Translations under genes and position numbers: made by a program
Notes under the pieces: generated by a model
Seen by the model: only the letters and a program-made list of their open reading frames with translations
Databases searched by the model: none
Told to the model about the DNA's origin: nothing
Origin: Geobacillus thermocatenulatus
GTDB taxonomy: Bacteria; Bacillota; Bacilli; Bacillales; Anoxybacillaceae
Length of the DNA: 64,000 nt
Assembly: GCF_002217655.1 (NCBI RefSeq)
Contig: NZ_NEWK01000002.1
Coordinates: forward strand, 187,164 to 251,163
Direction of reading: 5' to 3'
In this document: in pieces, positions 7,854-16,486 of the stretch
How the letters are laid out: every line of letters starts with the position of its first letter
Numbering within the stretch: position 1 is the first letter of the stretch

Positions 7854-9089
7854 ATGACAACGACAACGAAATTGCATCCAAAAACGATTGAAATGGTAAA
7901 ATCAACGGTTCCTGTCTTGGAAACACATGGTGAACAAATTACGAAACGGTTTTATGAACTCATGTTTTCCAACCATCCGGAGCTGCTCCATATTTTCAAC
8001 CACGCCAACCAAAAGCAAGGGCGGCAGCAACGCGCCTTGGCCGCAGCCGTGTATGCGGCAGCGCGCTATATCGACCAGCTTGATGCGATTTTGCCGGTTG
8101 TGCGGCAAATCGGCCATAAACACCGCAGCTTAGGAATCAAACCAGAACAATACCCGATCGTCGGAAAGCATTTGTTGCTGGCGATCAAAGACGTGCTCGG
8201 CGACGCCGCCACCGACGAAGTGATCACGGCTTGGGCGGAAGCATATGAAGCCATTGCGTCCGTTTTCATTCAAGTGGAAAAAGAGCTCTACGATGAGGCA
8301 GCGGCCAAACATGGAGGCTGGCGTGACTTTCGGCGATTTGTCGTCGTGAAAAAGGTGAAAGAAAGCGGCGTCATTACTTCGTTTTATTTGAAGCCGGAAG
8401 ACGGCAAGGCCATCAGTGATTATTGGCCGGGCCAATACGTCAGCGTCAAACTGTCGATTCCGGGCGAGACGTATACGCATATTCGCCAATACAGCTTATC
8501 GGATGCACCTGGAAAAGGGTATTACCGCATCAGCGTCAAACGGGAAGCAGCTACAGAGGACAAGCCGGCCGGCATGGTTTCCAACTATTTGCATGATCAT
8601 GTCCAAGAGGGCGATGTGCTCGATCTTAGCGCTCCAGCCGGCGATTTTACGCTTGATTTGTCCAAAACGACGCCGGTTGTGTTCATCAGCGGCGGCGTCG
8701 GCATCACTCCGCTTTTGAGCATGGCGCATACGTTGGCCATCCGCCAACCGGCCCGCCCAGCGACGTTTTTGCATGCTGCTTTGAATGGCCGCGTACACGC
8801 ATTTGACGAGGAGCTTCAGATGTTGGCGGAACGCCCGTCATTTTCGTATCATATTTGTTATGAGTCGCCGTCCGACGAGGACCGCCGCCATCCGCATTTT
8901 GGCAAAGAAGGGCGGATTGACCTTGCATGGATGCAATCCGTGATCCCGACGAAAGACGCAGACTTTTATTTCTGCGGCCCGGTGCCGTTTATGAAAACCG
9001 TCTATCGCGCTCTAAAACAATGGGGCGTGTCAGAGGAGCACATCCATTACGAATTTTTCGGCCCGGCCGGCGATTTGACGAAAGACTGA
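7854..9089 (+). CDS. hmp: Flavohemoglobin (nitric oxide dioxygenase)
   Basis: 411 residues. The globin domain (about 1-140) contains the haem-proximal region HKHRSLGIKPEQYPIVGKHLL. The FAD domain (about 155-260) contains RQYSLSDAPGKGYYRISVKRE. The NAD(P)H domain (about 265-405) contains ISGGVGITPLLSM and FCGPVPFM. The enzyme oxidises NO to nitrate with O2 and NAD(P)H in the cytosol. RBS AAGGGGA precedes ATG 7854. NsrR boxes upstream and divergent nsrR indicate NO-inducible expression. Full length for the family. Confidence 0.96.
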   Translation: MTTTTKLHPKTIEMVKSTVPVLETHGEQITKRFYELMFSNHPELLHIFNHANQKQGRQQRALAAAVYAAARYIDQLDAILPVVRQIGHKHRSLGIKPEQYPIVGKHLLLAIKDVLGDAATDEVITAWAEAYEAIASVFIQVEKELYDEAAAKHGGWRDFRRFVVVKKVKESGVITSFYLKPEDGKAISDYWPGQYVSVKLSIPGETYTHIRQYSLSDAPGKGYYRISVKREAATEDKPAGMVSNYLHDHVQEGDVLDLSAPAGDFTLDLSKTTPVVFISGGVGITPLLSMAHTLAIRQPARPATFLHAALNGRVHAFDEELQMLAERPSFSYHICYESPSDEDRRHPHFGKEGRIDLAWMQSVIPTKDADFYFCGPVPFMKTVYRALKQWGVSEEHIHYEFFGPAGDLTKD

Positions 9090-9115
9090 GAGAGGTTTTT
9101 CGCTTGCCAAGGAGC

Positions 9116-9138
9116 TGACCCAAAAGGGTCATTTTCCT
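9116..9138 (+). terminator. Terminator after hmp
   Basis: TGACCC AAAA GGGTCA followed by TTTTCCTT. Short stem, moderate strength; a second hairpin follows at 9200. Confidence 0.55.
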
Positions 9139-9199
9139 TAACAAAACACAACATATTGTTTCTTAATGATTATCTTATACCTATATACGGCAATAAGAA

Positions 9200-9235
9200 A
9201 GGGTGTCCTGATCCTTTTGGGACACGCTCTTTTGT
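9200..9235 (+). terminator. Second hairpin with T-tract between hmp and purU
   Basis: GGGTGTCC and GGGACACGC pair around a short loop and are followed by TCTTTTG. It may reinforce termination after hmp. Confidence 0.5.
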
Positions 9236-9312
9236 TATCTCCCTGTTGGCAAGCTCATGAATTTTTTGTATGATGAATGGCAAGGAAAAGCAAGAAAAGG
9301 GAGAGACAACGC

Positions 9313-10215
9313 ATGACGACATTTCGCCAACATCGCTGGCAATCATTTTTGCAAGGTTACGAGCAGCGCGCTCGAATCCTTATTTCCTGCCCAGATCGCC
9401 CGGGCATCGTCGCGGCGGTGACGTCGTTTCTGTACGAACAAGGGGCGAATATCGTGGAATCGAGCCAATACTCGACTGACCCTGAGGGAGGGACGTTTTT
9501 TCTCCGCTTGGAGTTCGACTGTCCGAACATCGCCGAGCGAAAAGAAGAGATCGAAGCGGCGTTCGCCCCGATCGCGGCTGAATTTCAGATGCGTTGGCAG
9601 CTTCGGCTGCACAACGATATTCGGCGAATCGCGATTTTGGTCTCCAAAGCCGAGCATTGTCTGCTTGAACTTCTTTGGCAATGGCAGGCGGGAGAGCTGA
9701 TCGCCGACATCGCCCTTGTCATCAGCAACCACCCCGACTTGCGCGAGACGGTCGAGTCGTTTGGCATCCCGTATGTGCATATTCCGGTGACGAAAGAAAC
9801 GAAAGCGGACGCCGAAGCCGAACAAATTCGTCTGCTTCGTGAGTATCAGATCGACACGATCGTGCTTGCCCGCTACATGCAAATTTTGTCGCCGGCGTTT
9901 GTGGCTGAATTCCCGGGACGGATCATCAACATCCACCACTCATTTTTGCCCGCCTTTATCGGCGCGCGTCCGTATGAGCGGGCGTATGAGCGCGGCGTCA
10001 AATTGATCGGCGCCACATCGCACTACGTCACCGACGATTTGGATGAAGGGCCGATCATTGAGCAGGACGTCGCCCGCGTGGATCACCGCCACCATCCGGA
10101 CGACTTAAAGCGGATCGGCCGACTGATTGAAAAAACGGTGCTCGCCCGGGCGCTTCGGTGGCATTTGGAAGACCGGGTCATCATCCACGGAAATAAAACG
10201 ATCGTGTTTTATTGA
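9313..10215 (+). CDS. purU: Formyltetrahydrofolate deformylase
   Basis: 300 residues from ATG 9313 (RBS AAGGGAGAG). An N-terminal ACT domain ([21 protein letters not shown], about 20-95) precedes a formyltransferase-fold domain with [23 protein letters not shown] and [16 protein letters not shown], which hold the catalytic His and Asp. It hydrolyses 10-formyl-THF to THF and formate, balancing one-carbon pools. Size equals B. subtilis PurU (YkkE). An earlier ATG at 9277 lacks a good RBS. Confidence 0.93.
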   Translation: MTTFRQHRWQSFLQGYEQRARILISCPDRPGIVAAVTSFLYEQGANIVESSQYSTDPEGGTFFLRLEFDCPNIAERKEEIEAAFAPIAAEFQMRWQLRLHNDIRRIAILVSKAEHCLLELLWQWQAGELIADIALVISNHPDLRETVESFGIPYVHIPVTKETKADAEAEQIRLLREYQIDTIVLARYMQILSPAFVAEFPGRIINIHHSFLPAFIGARPYERAYERGVKLIGATSHYVTDDLDEGPIIEQDVARVDHRHHPDDLKRIGRLIEKTVLARALRWHLEDRVIIHGNKTIVFY

Positions 10216-10218
10216 AAC

Positions 10219-10250
10219 CAAGCGGGAGAGGATTTTTCCTTTCCCGCTTG
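10219..10250. other. Inverted repeat at the purU-rtp junction
   Basis: CAAGCGGGA and TCCCGCTTG form a 9-bp perfect stem with an AT-rich loop. No T-tract follows the right arm, so it is a weak terminator at best. It directly precedes a TATAAT-like element (10251-10256) that could serve rtp. Confidence 0.45.
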
Positions 10251-10324
10251 ATATAATGAAGACAAGCAGGATTTCGCCGCCCAAAGAGCGAAATTTCATC
10301 CGTAGGGAAGGAGGGAAAAAGCCT

Positions 10325-10699
10325 ATGGGAGAAAAACGGACGCCCAGCGGTTTTCTGTTAAAACAACGTGCGTTTTTAAAATTGTATTTGATTACGCTCA
10401 CCGAACAGGAGCGGCTGTACGGACTGAAGCTGCTTGATGTATTGCGCCAAGAGTTCAAGCCGTTTGGCTACCGGCCGAACCACTCCGAAGTGTATAAGGC
10501 GCTGCACGATTTGATTGAAGACGGCATTTTAAAGCAAGTGAAGCAGAAAAAAGAGGGAATGAAGTACCAAGAAGTCGTCTACTATCGGTTCGCCGAGGGC
10601 GGACAGGAAAAGGCGAAGCTGTACAAACGCCAGCTCAAGGCGGAACTTGATCGGTGCGCGGCGCTCATTCGCAAGGCGATTGAGGACAACTTCGGTTGA
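10325..10699 (+). CDS. rtp: Replication terminator protein (RTP)
   Basis: 124 residues from ATG 10325, preceded by AAGGAGGG. The sequence tracks B. subtilis RTP (122 residues) from end to end: GFLLKQRAFLKLYLITLTEQ, ERLYGLKLLDVLRQEF, PNHSEVYKALHDLIEDGILK and AKLYKRQLKAELDRCAALI. RTP is a winged-helix dimer that binds Ter sites in pairs and stops the replicative helicase in one direction. Finding it together with dif and opposed Ter-like motifs marks the replication terminus. A longer frame opening at 10127 overlaps purU and is not supported. Confidence 0.93.
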   Translation: MGEKRTPSGFLLKQRAFLKLYLITLTEQERLYGLKLLDVLRQEFKPFGYRPNHSEVYKALHDLIEDGILKQVKQKKEGMKYQEVVYYRFAEGGQEKAKLYKRQLKAELDRCAALIRKAIEDNFG

Positions 10700-10825
10700 G
10701 AGCGCCTCGTTTTTTCTTTGTTAAATTTACATAATATATTTATGGTCTAATTCTTTTGTTTTGCGTCCTGCCGGGCGATCTAGTAGAATGAGAGGGGAAG
10801 ATCGCCACAGAGAGGAAGTCAGAAG

Positions 10826-11701
10826 ATGGGAACATGGCCGTTGACGGTCACGAAAGAAATGGAAAAGCGAAAAGAACTGTTCCGCCGCGATCCGGATCGC
10901 GCGTTGATTGGAGCGGGCGGGTACAAGGCGGCAGATGAGGCGATCGTGCACGATGCCGCCATTGCGCTCGCGCTTGGGAAAAACGTGCTCTTAAAAGGAC
11001 CAACCGGATCGGGAAAAACGCGGCTTGCTGAAACGTTGTCCGCTTTGTTTGGTCAACCGATGCACAGCATCAACTGTTCCGTGGACTTAGACGCCGAAGC
11101 ATTGCTCGGTTTTAAGACGATCGTGCACCAAAACAGCCAGGCGGTAATCGAGTACGTGCCCGGACCCGTCATCCAGGCGATGACAAAAGGGCATTTGCTA
11201 TACATTGACGAAATTAATATGGCGAAACCAGAGACGCTGCCGATTTTAAACAGCGTCCTTGACTACCGACGTCGGCTCACCAATCCGCTGACTGGCGATA
11301 TCGTACAGGCGAAACCGACATTTGGCGTCATCGCCGCGATCAATGAAGGCTATATTGGCACCGTACCGCTCAATGAGGCGCTCAAAAACCGGTTTGTCGT
11401 CATCAATGTGCCGTATGTGCAAGGAGAAACATTAAAATCGGTATTGTTGGCGCAAACTACATTAACGGATGAAACGTTGATCGATCGTTTCGTCGCCCTG
11501 TCGGCTGATCTGCTTGTGCAGGTGCGAAACGGACAAATCGCCGAGGAAGCGGCTTCGGTGCGCGCTTTGGTGGATGCGTGCGATTTGGCGGCGTACATGC
11601 CGCCATTGCGGGCCATTGAACGAAGCATCGTCGATAAGCTCGACGATGAACGGGAACAGGTCGCAGTGCGCAACATCGCTGAAACGTGGTTTGACGAATA
11701 G
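10826..11701 (+). CDS. MoxR-family AAA+ ATPase (NorQ/CbbQ-like)
   Basis: 291 residues. Walker A is GPTGSGKT (about 52-59), Walker B LLYIDEINMA, sensor 1 GVIAAINEGY, and the arginine-finger region LKNRF. This is the NorQ/CbbQ/YojN type, which pairs with a VWA-domain partner to insert metals into or remodel a client such as nitric oxide reductase or Rubisco. The partner gene starts 10 bases downstream. No nor structural gene is visible here, so the client is unknown. The nearest B. subtilis counterpart is YojN. Confidence 0.85.
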   Translation: MGTWPLTVTKEMEKRKELFRRDPDRALIGAGGYKAADEAIVHDAAIALALGKNVLLKGPTGSGKTRLAETLSALFGQPMHSINCSVDLDAEALLGFKTIVHQNSQAVIEYVPGPVIQAMTKGHLLYIDEINMAKPETLPILNSVLDYRRRLTNPLTGDIVQAKPTFGVIAAINEGYIGTVPLNEALKNRFVVINVPYVQGETLKSVLLAQTTLTDETLIDRFVALSADLLVQVRNGQIAEEAASVRALVDACDLAAYMPPLRAIERSIVDKLDDEREQVAVRNIAETWFDE

Positions 11702-11711
11702 GAGGCTCGGC

Positions 11712-13616
11712 ATGGAGCGGTTTATGATGTTCAATGACCGAACGGTCGACTCGAGTTTGGTCATGCAGCTGTCTGACCTCGCCCAAACGCTCATGCGCCG
11801 CCGCGACGTTGCCATCCAGTTCGCCGCCCATTCCGGCGTGCATTCTGTCAAGCCGGTCGTTTACGTCAGCCATTTTTGGGATGGGTATCCACCATTGGAG
11901 CGGGAAACGGCGATGAAAAGCGACGTCGGCTTGCGCATCATCGGCACGCGGCGGCATACCGATCCATTGGCGGTTCGCGCCTTCCGACATGCGGTGGAAT
12001 CCCGGCCGCTCTCCAAGCTTTCCAAACAACTGTTTACATTCGCTGAAGATCTTCGCTTGGAAGCCGTCTGCGAGCGGGAACGCCCCGGGATGAAGCGATG
12101 GTTCCACACGCGCCGCCGCATGTACCGCCGCTACTTCACTCAGCAATGGCAAGCAAACAGGACGCGCGGTGCTTGGGCGGATCAGTTTTTGGCGGGGATG
12201 TATTTGCGGCTCACGGCCGATTCGCCGCTTGATGATGCGCCGCTGGCTCCGATGGTGGATGAAGCGGTGCAGGCGCGCCTTGAAACGTTATGGCCGCAAT
12301 TTTTTGATGCTTCCTCGACAGCCGAGGTGGCGGACTGGGCGTTCGCCGTTGTGGAACTGATGGAGGACGTGCTGCCTCATGATATGGTCAATGCCTATAC
12401 ATCGCTGCCAATCGTTGAGGATGATGCGGACGAGAACACGATGACGCTTCAAGATCTCAAACGGACCAACCCATTGGAAAACCGCGATACCCTTCAAGAG
12501 GCGGATGGAGAGGCCAAGCGGCAAGTGCTGCCAACGTGGCATCGGGAAACGAGCCGAGCGGGTGGAAGCTTTCTCCGCTTTGAGCTCGAACGAGGCAGCC
12601 GCACCGAGATCATCAGCGATGAGGCGAGGCCGGGTGAAGACGGCGATCAGGCGCTGGCCGTCGTGAAAGGAACGTCTCGGCCGACGGCGCGAAACGAGTA
12701 TGGCCTGGAAGCGCAAGCATCCTTCAGCGAACAGCCGCCGGCTGGAAACAGTGCGCCGTATGGCGAGGCCAACCGCCAAGCCGATCTTGTGCTTCTTCCT
12801 TCGTCGCCAAACCTCGCGCATCTTGAGCAATACCGCGCCAAACAGGCGGCGGTGGCGCCGTATCGAAAACGGCTTGTGCGCATCATGGAACAATGGCTTG
12901 AACACCAGCGCTCCGCTTGGCGCACGAACTTGCCCGTCGGTCGGCTGCGCAAACAATTGGTGTCGTTTTTCACTGATGAGCGGCCGCGCTTGTTTTACAA
13001 AAAAGGCGAGCCGACGCGGCGGTTTGATGCGGTCTTCGGCCTGCTTGTCGATTGCTCGGCTTCGATGCATGACAAAATGGAAGAGACGAAAACCGGGCTC
13101 GTTCTTTGCCATGAGGTGCTGAAAACGTTGCGCGTGCCGCACCAAATTGTCGGATTTTGGGAAGATGCGAACGAAGCAACCGCTTCGCGTCAGCCGAACT
13201 ATTTGCAGATGGCGGTCTCATTCCATCGCTCGCTTGAGCCGTCGAGCGGCCCGGCGATCCTGCAGCTCGAGCCGCATGAAGATAATCGCGATGGATTGGC
13301 GATTCGCTGGATGACCGAACAGCTTCTCAAGCGCCCGGAAGCACAAAAAGTGCTGCTTGTCTTCTCTGACGGCGAACCCGCCGCGTACGGATATGAACAA
13401 AACGGCATCATCGATACGCACGAAGCAGTCGCCGAAGCGCGCCGCCGCGGCATTGAGGTCGTCAATCTCTTTTTAGGCCACGGGGCCGACGATGAGTCAA
13501 CGCGGCGGACGATTGAAAACATCTATGGTCGTTTCCGCGTCTTTGTTCCGCATGTGAGCGCGTTGCCGGATCGGCTGTTGCCGCTCTTGAAAACGTGGTT
13601 GCAAAAAAGTTTGTGA
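11712..13616 (+). CDS. VWA-domain protein (NorD/YojO-like) partner of the MoxR ATPase
   Basis: 634 residues from ATG 11712 (RBS GGAGG). The N-terminal half is helical and charged, with an acidic, low-complexity linker around residues 230-340. The C-terminal VWA domain starts near residue 435 with the MIDAS motif DCSASMHDKM and continues with LVFSDGEPAAYGYEQ. Such proteins are the metal-binding partners of MoxR ATPases. Homologous in plan to B. subtilis YojO. The stop is followed at once by the RBS of nrnB, so all three may be co-transcribed. Confidence 0.85.
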   Translation: MERFMMFNDRTVDSSLVMQLSDLAQTLMRRRDVAIQFAAHSGVHSVKPVVYVSHFWDGYPPLERETAMKSDVGLRIIGTRRHTDPLAVRAFRHAVESRPLSKLSKQLFTFAEDLRLEAVCERERPGMKRWFHTRRRMYRRYFTQQWQANRTRGAWADQFLAGMYLRLTADSPLDDAPLAPMVDEAVQARLETLWPQFFDASSTAEVADWAFAVVELMEDVLPHDMVNAYTSLPIVEDDADENTMTLQDLKRTNPLENRDTLQEADGEAKRQVLPTWHRETSRAGGSFLRFELERGSRTEIISDEARPGEDGDQALAVVKGTSRPTARNEYGLEAQASFSEQPPAGNSAPYGEANRQADLVLLPSSPNLAHLEQYRAKQAAVAPYRKRLVRIMEQWLEHQRSAWRTNLPVGRLRKQLVSFFTDERPRLFYKKGEPTRRFDAVFGLLVDCSASMHDKMEETKTGLVLCHEVLKTLRVPHQIVGFWEDANEATASRQPNYLQMAVSFHRSLEPSSGPAILQLEPHEDNRDGLAIRWMTEQLLKRPEAQKVLLVFSDGEPAAYGYEQNGIIDTHEAVAEARRRGIEVVNLFLGHGADDESTRRTIENIYGRFRVFVPHVSALPDRLLPLLKTWLQKSL

Positions 13617-13633
13617 CAAAAAGGTGGGACCCC

Positions 13634-14875
13634 ATGATCAAATTATTCACTGACAGCGATCTAGACGGCATCGGCTGCGGATTGCTCGCGAAGCTGGCGT
13701 TTGCCGAGGTGAACATTTCGTTTTGTTCCTATCGCAATTTGGATGAACGGGTCGTCCAATTCTTGCAAAGCGACGAGGCCAACGGCGCCATGTTGTTTAT
13801 CACCGACTTGGCCGTCGGCAAGGAAGTGGAACAGCAACTCGCTGAACGGGCGGCGCGCGGCGGCCATGTGCAAGTGATCGACCACCACGTGACGGCGCTT
13901 CATTTCAATGACTACCCGTGGGGACAGGTGGTGCCGGTGAGGGATGATGGCAAAAAGACGTGCGCCACCTCGCTCTTTTACGACTATCTCGTCCGCGAGG
14001 GAAAACTCGCACCTAATGAAACGCTAGATGGGTTCGTCGAGCTCGTCCGCCAATACGACACGTGGGAATGGGAAGAGAATGGGAATTTGCAAGCGAAGCG
14101 GCTGAATGATTTGTTGACGATTTTCGGGCTTGACGGCTTTTGGGAGACGATGAGCGAGCGGCTCTCCTCCAGAGAACCGTTCTCCTTGACCGAGACGGAA
14201 GAGCTGCTTCTCGATATGGAAGAGAAGAAAATTCAGCGTTACATTCGGCAAAAGCAAAAACAGCTTGTTCAGCGCTGGCTTGGTGACTATTGCATCGGCG
14301 TCGTCTTTGCCGAGCGCCATTTGTCGGAATTGGGCAATGCGTTATCCAAGCGTTATCCTCATCTTGACTTGATCGCTTTAGTCAACATGGGGACGAAACA
14401 TATTGGCTTTCGCACCATTCATGATGACGTCAACGTCGCTGAGTTTGCCCAGCAATTCGGTGGCGGCGGCCATCCCAAGGCGTCCGGCTGTTTGATCGAT
14501 GATACAACATTTCCGCTGTTTGTCGTCGAGACGTTCCCGCTTCTGCCGGTATACGGTGATGCGGAACAAAACCAATTGAACAAAAAAGACGAGGCCGAAG
14601 GAGTGTTTTGGACCAATCATCATGGACAATGGTGGCTGAGTCGCAAAACCGCTCAAGGTTGGAGCGTGTATGCCGATGGGGGAGAGACCCATACGTTCCC
14701 AGAGGAAATCGCCGGCGAACGCTGGCTGAAGCGGCAGTTTGCCGCTGGCCTTGCCCATGATGCAGCCGTGCTCGACTTTTTAAGCGTTCGGCTCGGACGA
14801 GACAAAGATGCCATTCAAGCCGACTATAAAGCGGCTGTCAAACAATACAAGCAACAAACCGGCATGGAATCATGA
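13634..14875 (+). CDS. nrnB: DHH-family oligoribonuclease
   Basis: 413 residues from ATG 13634 (RBS AAGGTGGGA). DSDLDGIGCG (motif I), ITDLAVG, VIDHHV (DHH) and the DHHA1 signature FGGGGHPKASG (about 280-290) identify a DHH/DHHA1 phosphoesterase. The long C-terminal extension fits B. subtilis NrnB (YngD), which degrades 2-5-mer RNA from the 5' end. Mn2+ should bind the Asp/His cluster. The 3' end runs directly into a peptidase remnant. Confidence 0.85.
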   Translation: MIKLFTDSDLDGIGCGLLAKLAFAEVNISFCSYRNLDERVVQFLQSDEANGAMLFITDLAVGKEVEQQLAERAARGGHVQVIDHHVTALHFNDYPWGQVVPVRDDGKKTCATSLFYDYLVREGKLAPNETLDGFVELVRQYDTWEWEENGNLQAKRLNDLLTIFGLDGFWETMSERLSSREPFSLTETEELLLDMEEKKIQRYIRQKQKQLVQRWLGDYCIGVVFAERHLSELGNALSKRYPHLDLIALVNMGTKHIGFRTIHDDVNVAEFAQQFGGGGHPKASGCLIDDTTFPLFVVETFPLLPVYGDAEQNQLNKKDEAEGVFWTNHHGQWWLSRKTAQGWSVYADGGETHTFPEEIAGERWLKRQFAAGLAHDAAVLDFLSVRLGRDKDAIQADYKAAVKQYKQQTGMES

Positions 14876-15191
14876 TGCCGCCGCTGTGGACGGCACGGTC
14901 GTTCGGTATGGGTGGAGTGAACTCGGTGGCTGGCGGCTGACCATTCGGACAAAGGCCGGGCTGTTTCTCTATTATGCCCACTTGCAAGGATATGCGGCGA
15001 ATCTGTCGGAAGGACAAGCTGTCGTGAAAGGACAGCTCGTCGGCTTTGTCGGCGACTCTGGCTACGGTCCGGTCGGCACGACTGGAAAATTCGCCCCGCA
15101 CTTGCACGTTGGCCTGTATGATGCGAACTGGAATGCGATCAATCCGTATCCATACCTAAAATATTGGGAACAAAACGGATTGCGGCACTAA
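14876..15191 (+). pseudogene. C-terminal remnant of an M23 metallopeptidase
   Basis: About 104 codons encode the second half of a LytM/M23 domain: VDGTVVRYGWSELGG, YYAHLQGYAANLSEGQAV, GFVGDSG and the zinc-site motif APHLHVGLY. The first zinc motif (HxxxD) and everything before it are absent. No signal peptide, start codon or RBS is present, and the frame begins at the nrnB stop. This looks like a deletion fusing nrnB's 3' end to a peptidase gene. Confidence 0.8.
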
Positions 15192-15245
15192 CCGGCAAGA
15201 TCATCACAACCCGCAAGGTTCAACAGCCACATATGCGCAAAAAGA

Positions 15246-15292
15246 AAAAGGTGTTCCGATCTCTTTTAGGAAGGATTGGAACACCTTTATTG
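15246..15292 (+). terminator. Terminator hairpin after the nrnB region
   Basis: AAAAGGTGTTCC and GGAACACCTTT pair across a loop of about 20 bases, with a short T-tract (TTTATTGG). Confidence 0.6.
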
Positions 15293-15393
15293 GTTGCGGA
15301 AAGGCCGAAGAGAAAATGTTAACATAATTGTAACAGTTTTTGTGTTTAGGAAAAACAGTCTTTGATTATAATAATAATAGGGAGGTGAAGACG

Positions 15394-15588
15394 GTGAAAC
15401 AGTATGTCTTTTCCTTCTACACAGTCCAAGGGAAAACGATTGTGTGGGAAGAGGCCATTCCGGCATCTGGGATGATGGAAGCCTTTTCAAAAGCCCAACG
15501 GCTTCTGGTGAAGCATAAGCAAGAAAAAGGCGTGCCAGTTCGCGTTCGGTATAAAGGCGTCCGCTATCGTCAAACGGATATTGCCTAA
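15394..15588 (+). CDS. Small conserved-looking protein of unknown function
   Basis: 64 residues from GTG 15394, preceded by GGGAGGTGAAG. Basic protein (VKQYVFSFYTVQGKTIVWEE start, C-terminus rich in Lys/Arg). No family recognised. A -10-like TATAATAATAATAG lies upstream and a terminator follows, so it looks like a self-standing gene. Confidence 0.6.
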   Translation: MKQYVFSFYTVQGKTIVWEEAIPASGMMEAFSKAQRLLVKHKQEKGVPVRVRYKGVRYRQTDIA

Positions 15589-15643
15589 ACGAAAAAGGAT
15601 GAGATCATGCGGTCCCTGCAGCTGCCGACGCGCAGTGGGTAAC

Positions 15644-15690
15644 GTGCAGCTTCTTGAATGAGAATCAAGAGGCTGCGCGTTTTTATTTTA
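15644..15690 (+). terminator. Terminator after the 64-residue gene
   Basis: GCAGCTTCTTGA and TCAAGAGGCTGC pair (11 of 12) and are followed by a long T-rich tract starting at 15679. Confidence 0.75.
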
Positions 15691-15699
15691 TTTTATTTT

Positions 15700-15766
<67 letters not shown>

Positions 15767-15779
15767 AGACTCTTTCATA

Positions 15780-15867
<88 letters not shown>

Positions 15868-15898
15868 TTGCAACCGCAGCGCAGTGAAAAGCAGAAAA

Positions 15899-16324
15899 CT
15901 ATATGTAGTTCAATATTTCACGAGGCGCAAAGTTGTCGATTTTCTGCAATTCGTCTTTGCTCCATCATTTGAGTCCTTTCAGTGTGTCTTTTTCGTTCTT
16001 TGTCATATGTTCGATAGACAACACCGTATCGGATTGGATCGTGATTTGATAATAAATTTCCCGGCTAATAAAAGAACCTTGTTTTCCTTCAATCCATACA
16101 TCCAGTTGGAATATGGGCTCACCGAGAAGATCAACCACTATGCCTAGTTCTTCGTATAATTCCCTTTTTAAAGCTTCAGCTGGGGTCTCGTTTTCTTCAA
16201 TGCCCCCTCCTGGAGTAACCCATAACGCTTTGTTTCCTGCCACGTCCCGAAATTCAAATTGCTGAAGAAGAATTTCGTTTCGCTCATTGATGATCACTGC
16301 TCTAGCACATTTGCGTATCCTCAT
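15899..16324 (-). pseudogene. Nudix hydrolase with an in-frame nonsense codon
   Basis: The Nudix box GGGIEENETPAEALKRELYEE matches G-x5-E-x7-REUxEExGU exactly (about residues 38-60). The frame stops at TGA 15965-15967 after 119 codons (ending LKGLK). The DNA then continues in the same frame for 21 codons of typical Nudix tail (WSKDELQKIDNFAPREILNY) to a TAG at 15899. Many relatives read LKGLKWW at this point, so a TGG to TGA change is the simple explanation. The truncated 119-residue product keeps the whole catalytic box and might still fold. RBS AAGGAGCG precedes the ATG. Confidence 0.8.
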
Positions 16325-16343
16325 CGGGCGCTCCTTTCCAGAT

Positions 16344-16415
16344 CTATTTTACAGATGCAGCCGGCCATGACTGCCGAACTCGGGTTTCATAAATGGCCCG
16401 AATTCGAACGTCCAT
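16344..16415 (-). CDS. 23-codon ORF with strong RBS (leader or gene stub)
   Basis: AAGGAG precedes ATG 16415, which encodes a 23-residue peptide starting MDVRIRAIYETR. The first nine residues and the DNA around the start closely resemble the start of the stub inside the mini-IS at 58900 (MDVRIHAIY). It is likely a truncated 5' end of a gene, or a short leader. Function unknown. Confidence 0.4.
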   Translation of the reverse strand: MDVRIRAIYETRVRQSWPAASVK

Positions 16416-16486
16416 GATGGGAAAACTCCTTCTTTTCTTTGTGTGTCAAAGATTCATATTTATTGATAAAAAACTAACTAAGAGAA

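Noticed and set aside
10725-10752. dif-like half site after rtp
   Set aside because: Only one arm matches and the spacing is wrong; the site at 15780 is far better, so this was not called as dif.
11514-11711. Longer start of the VWA protein
   Set aside because: It overlaps the MoxR gene by 188 bases; ATG 11712 has a proper RBS.
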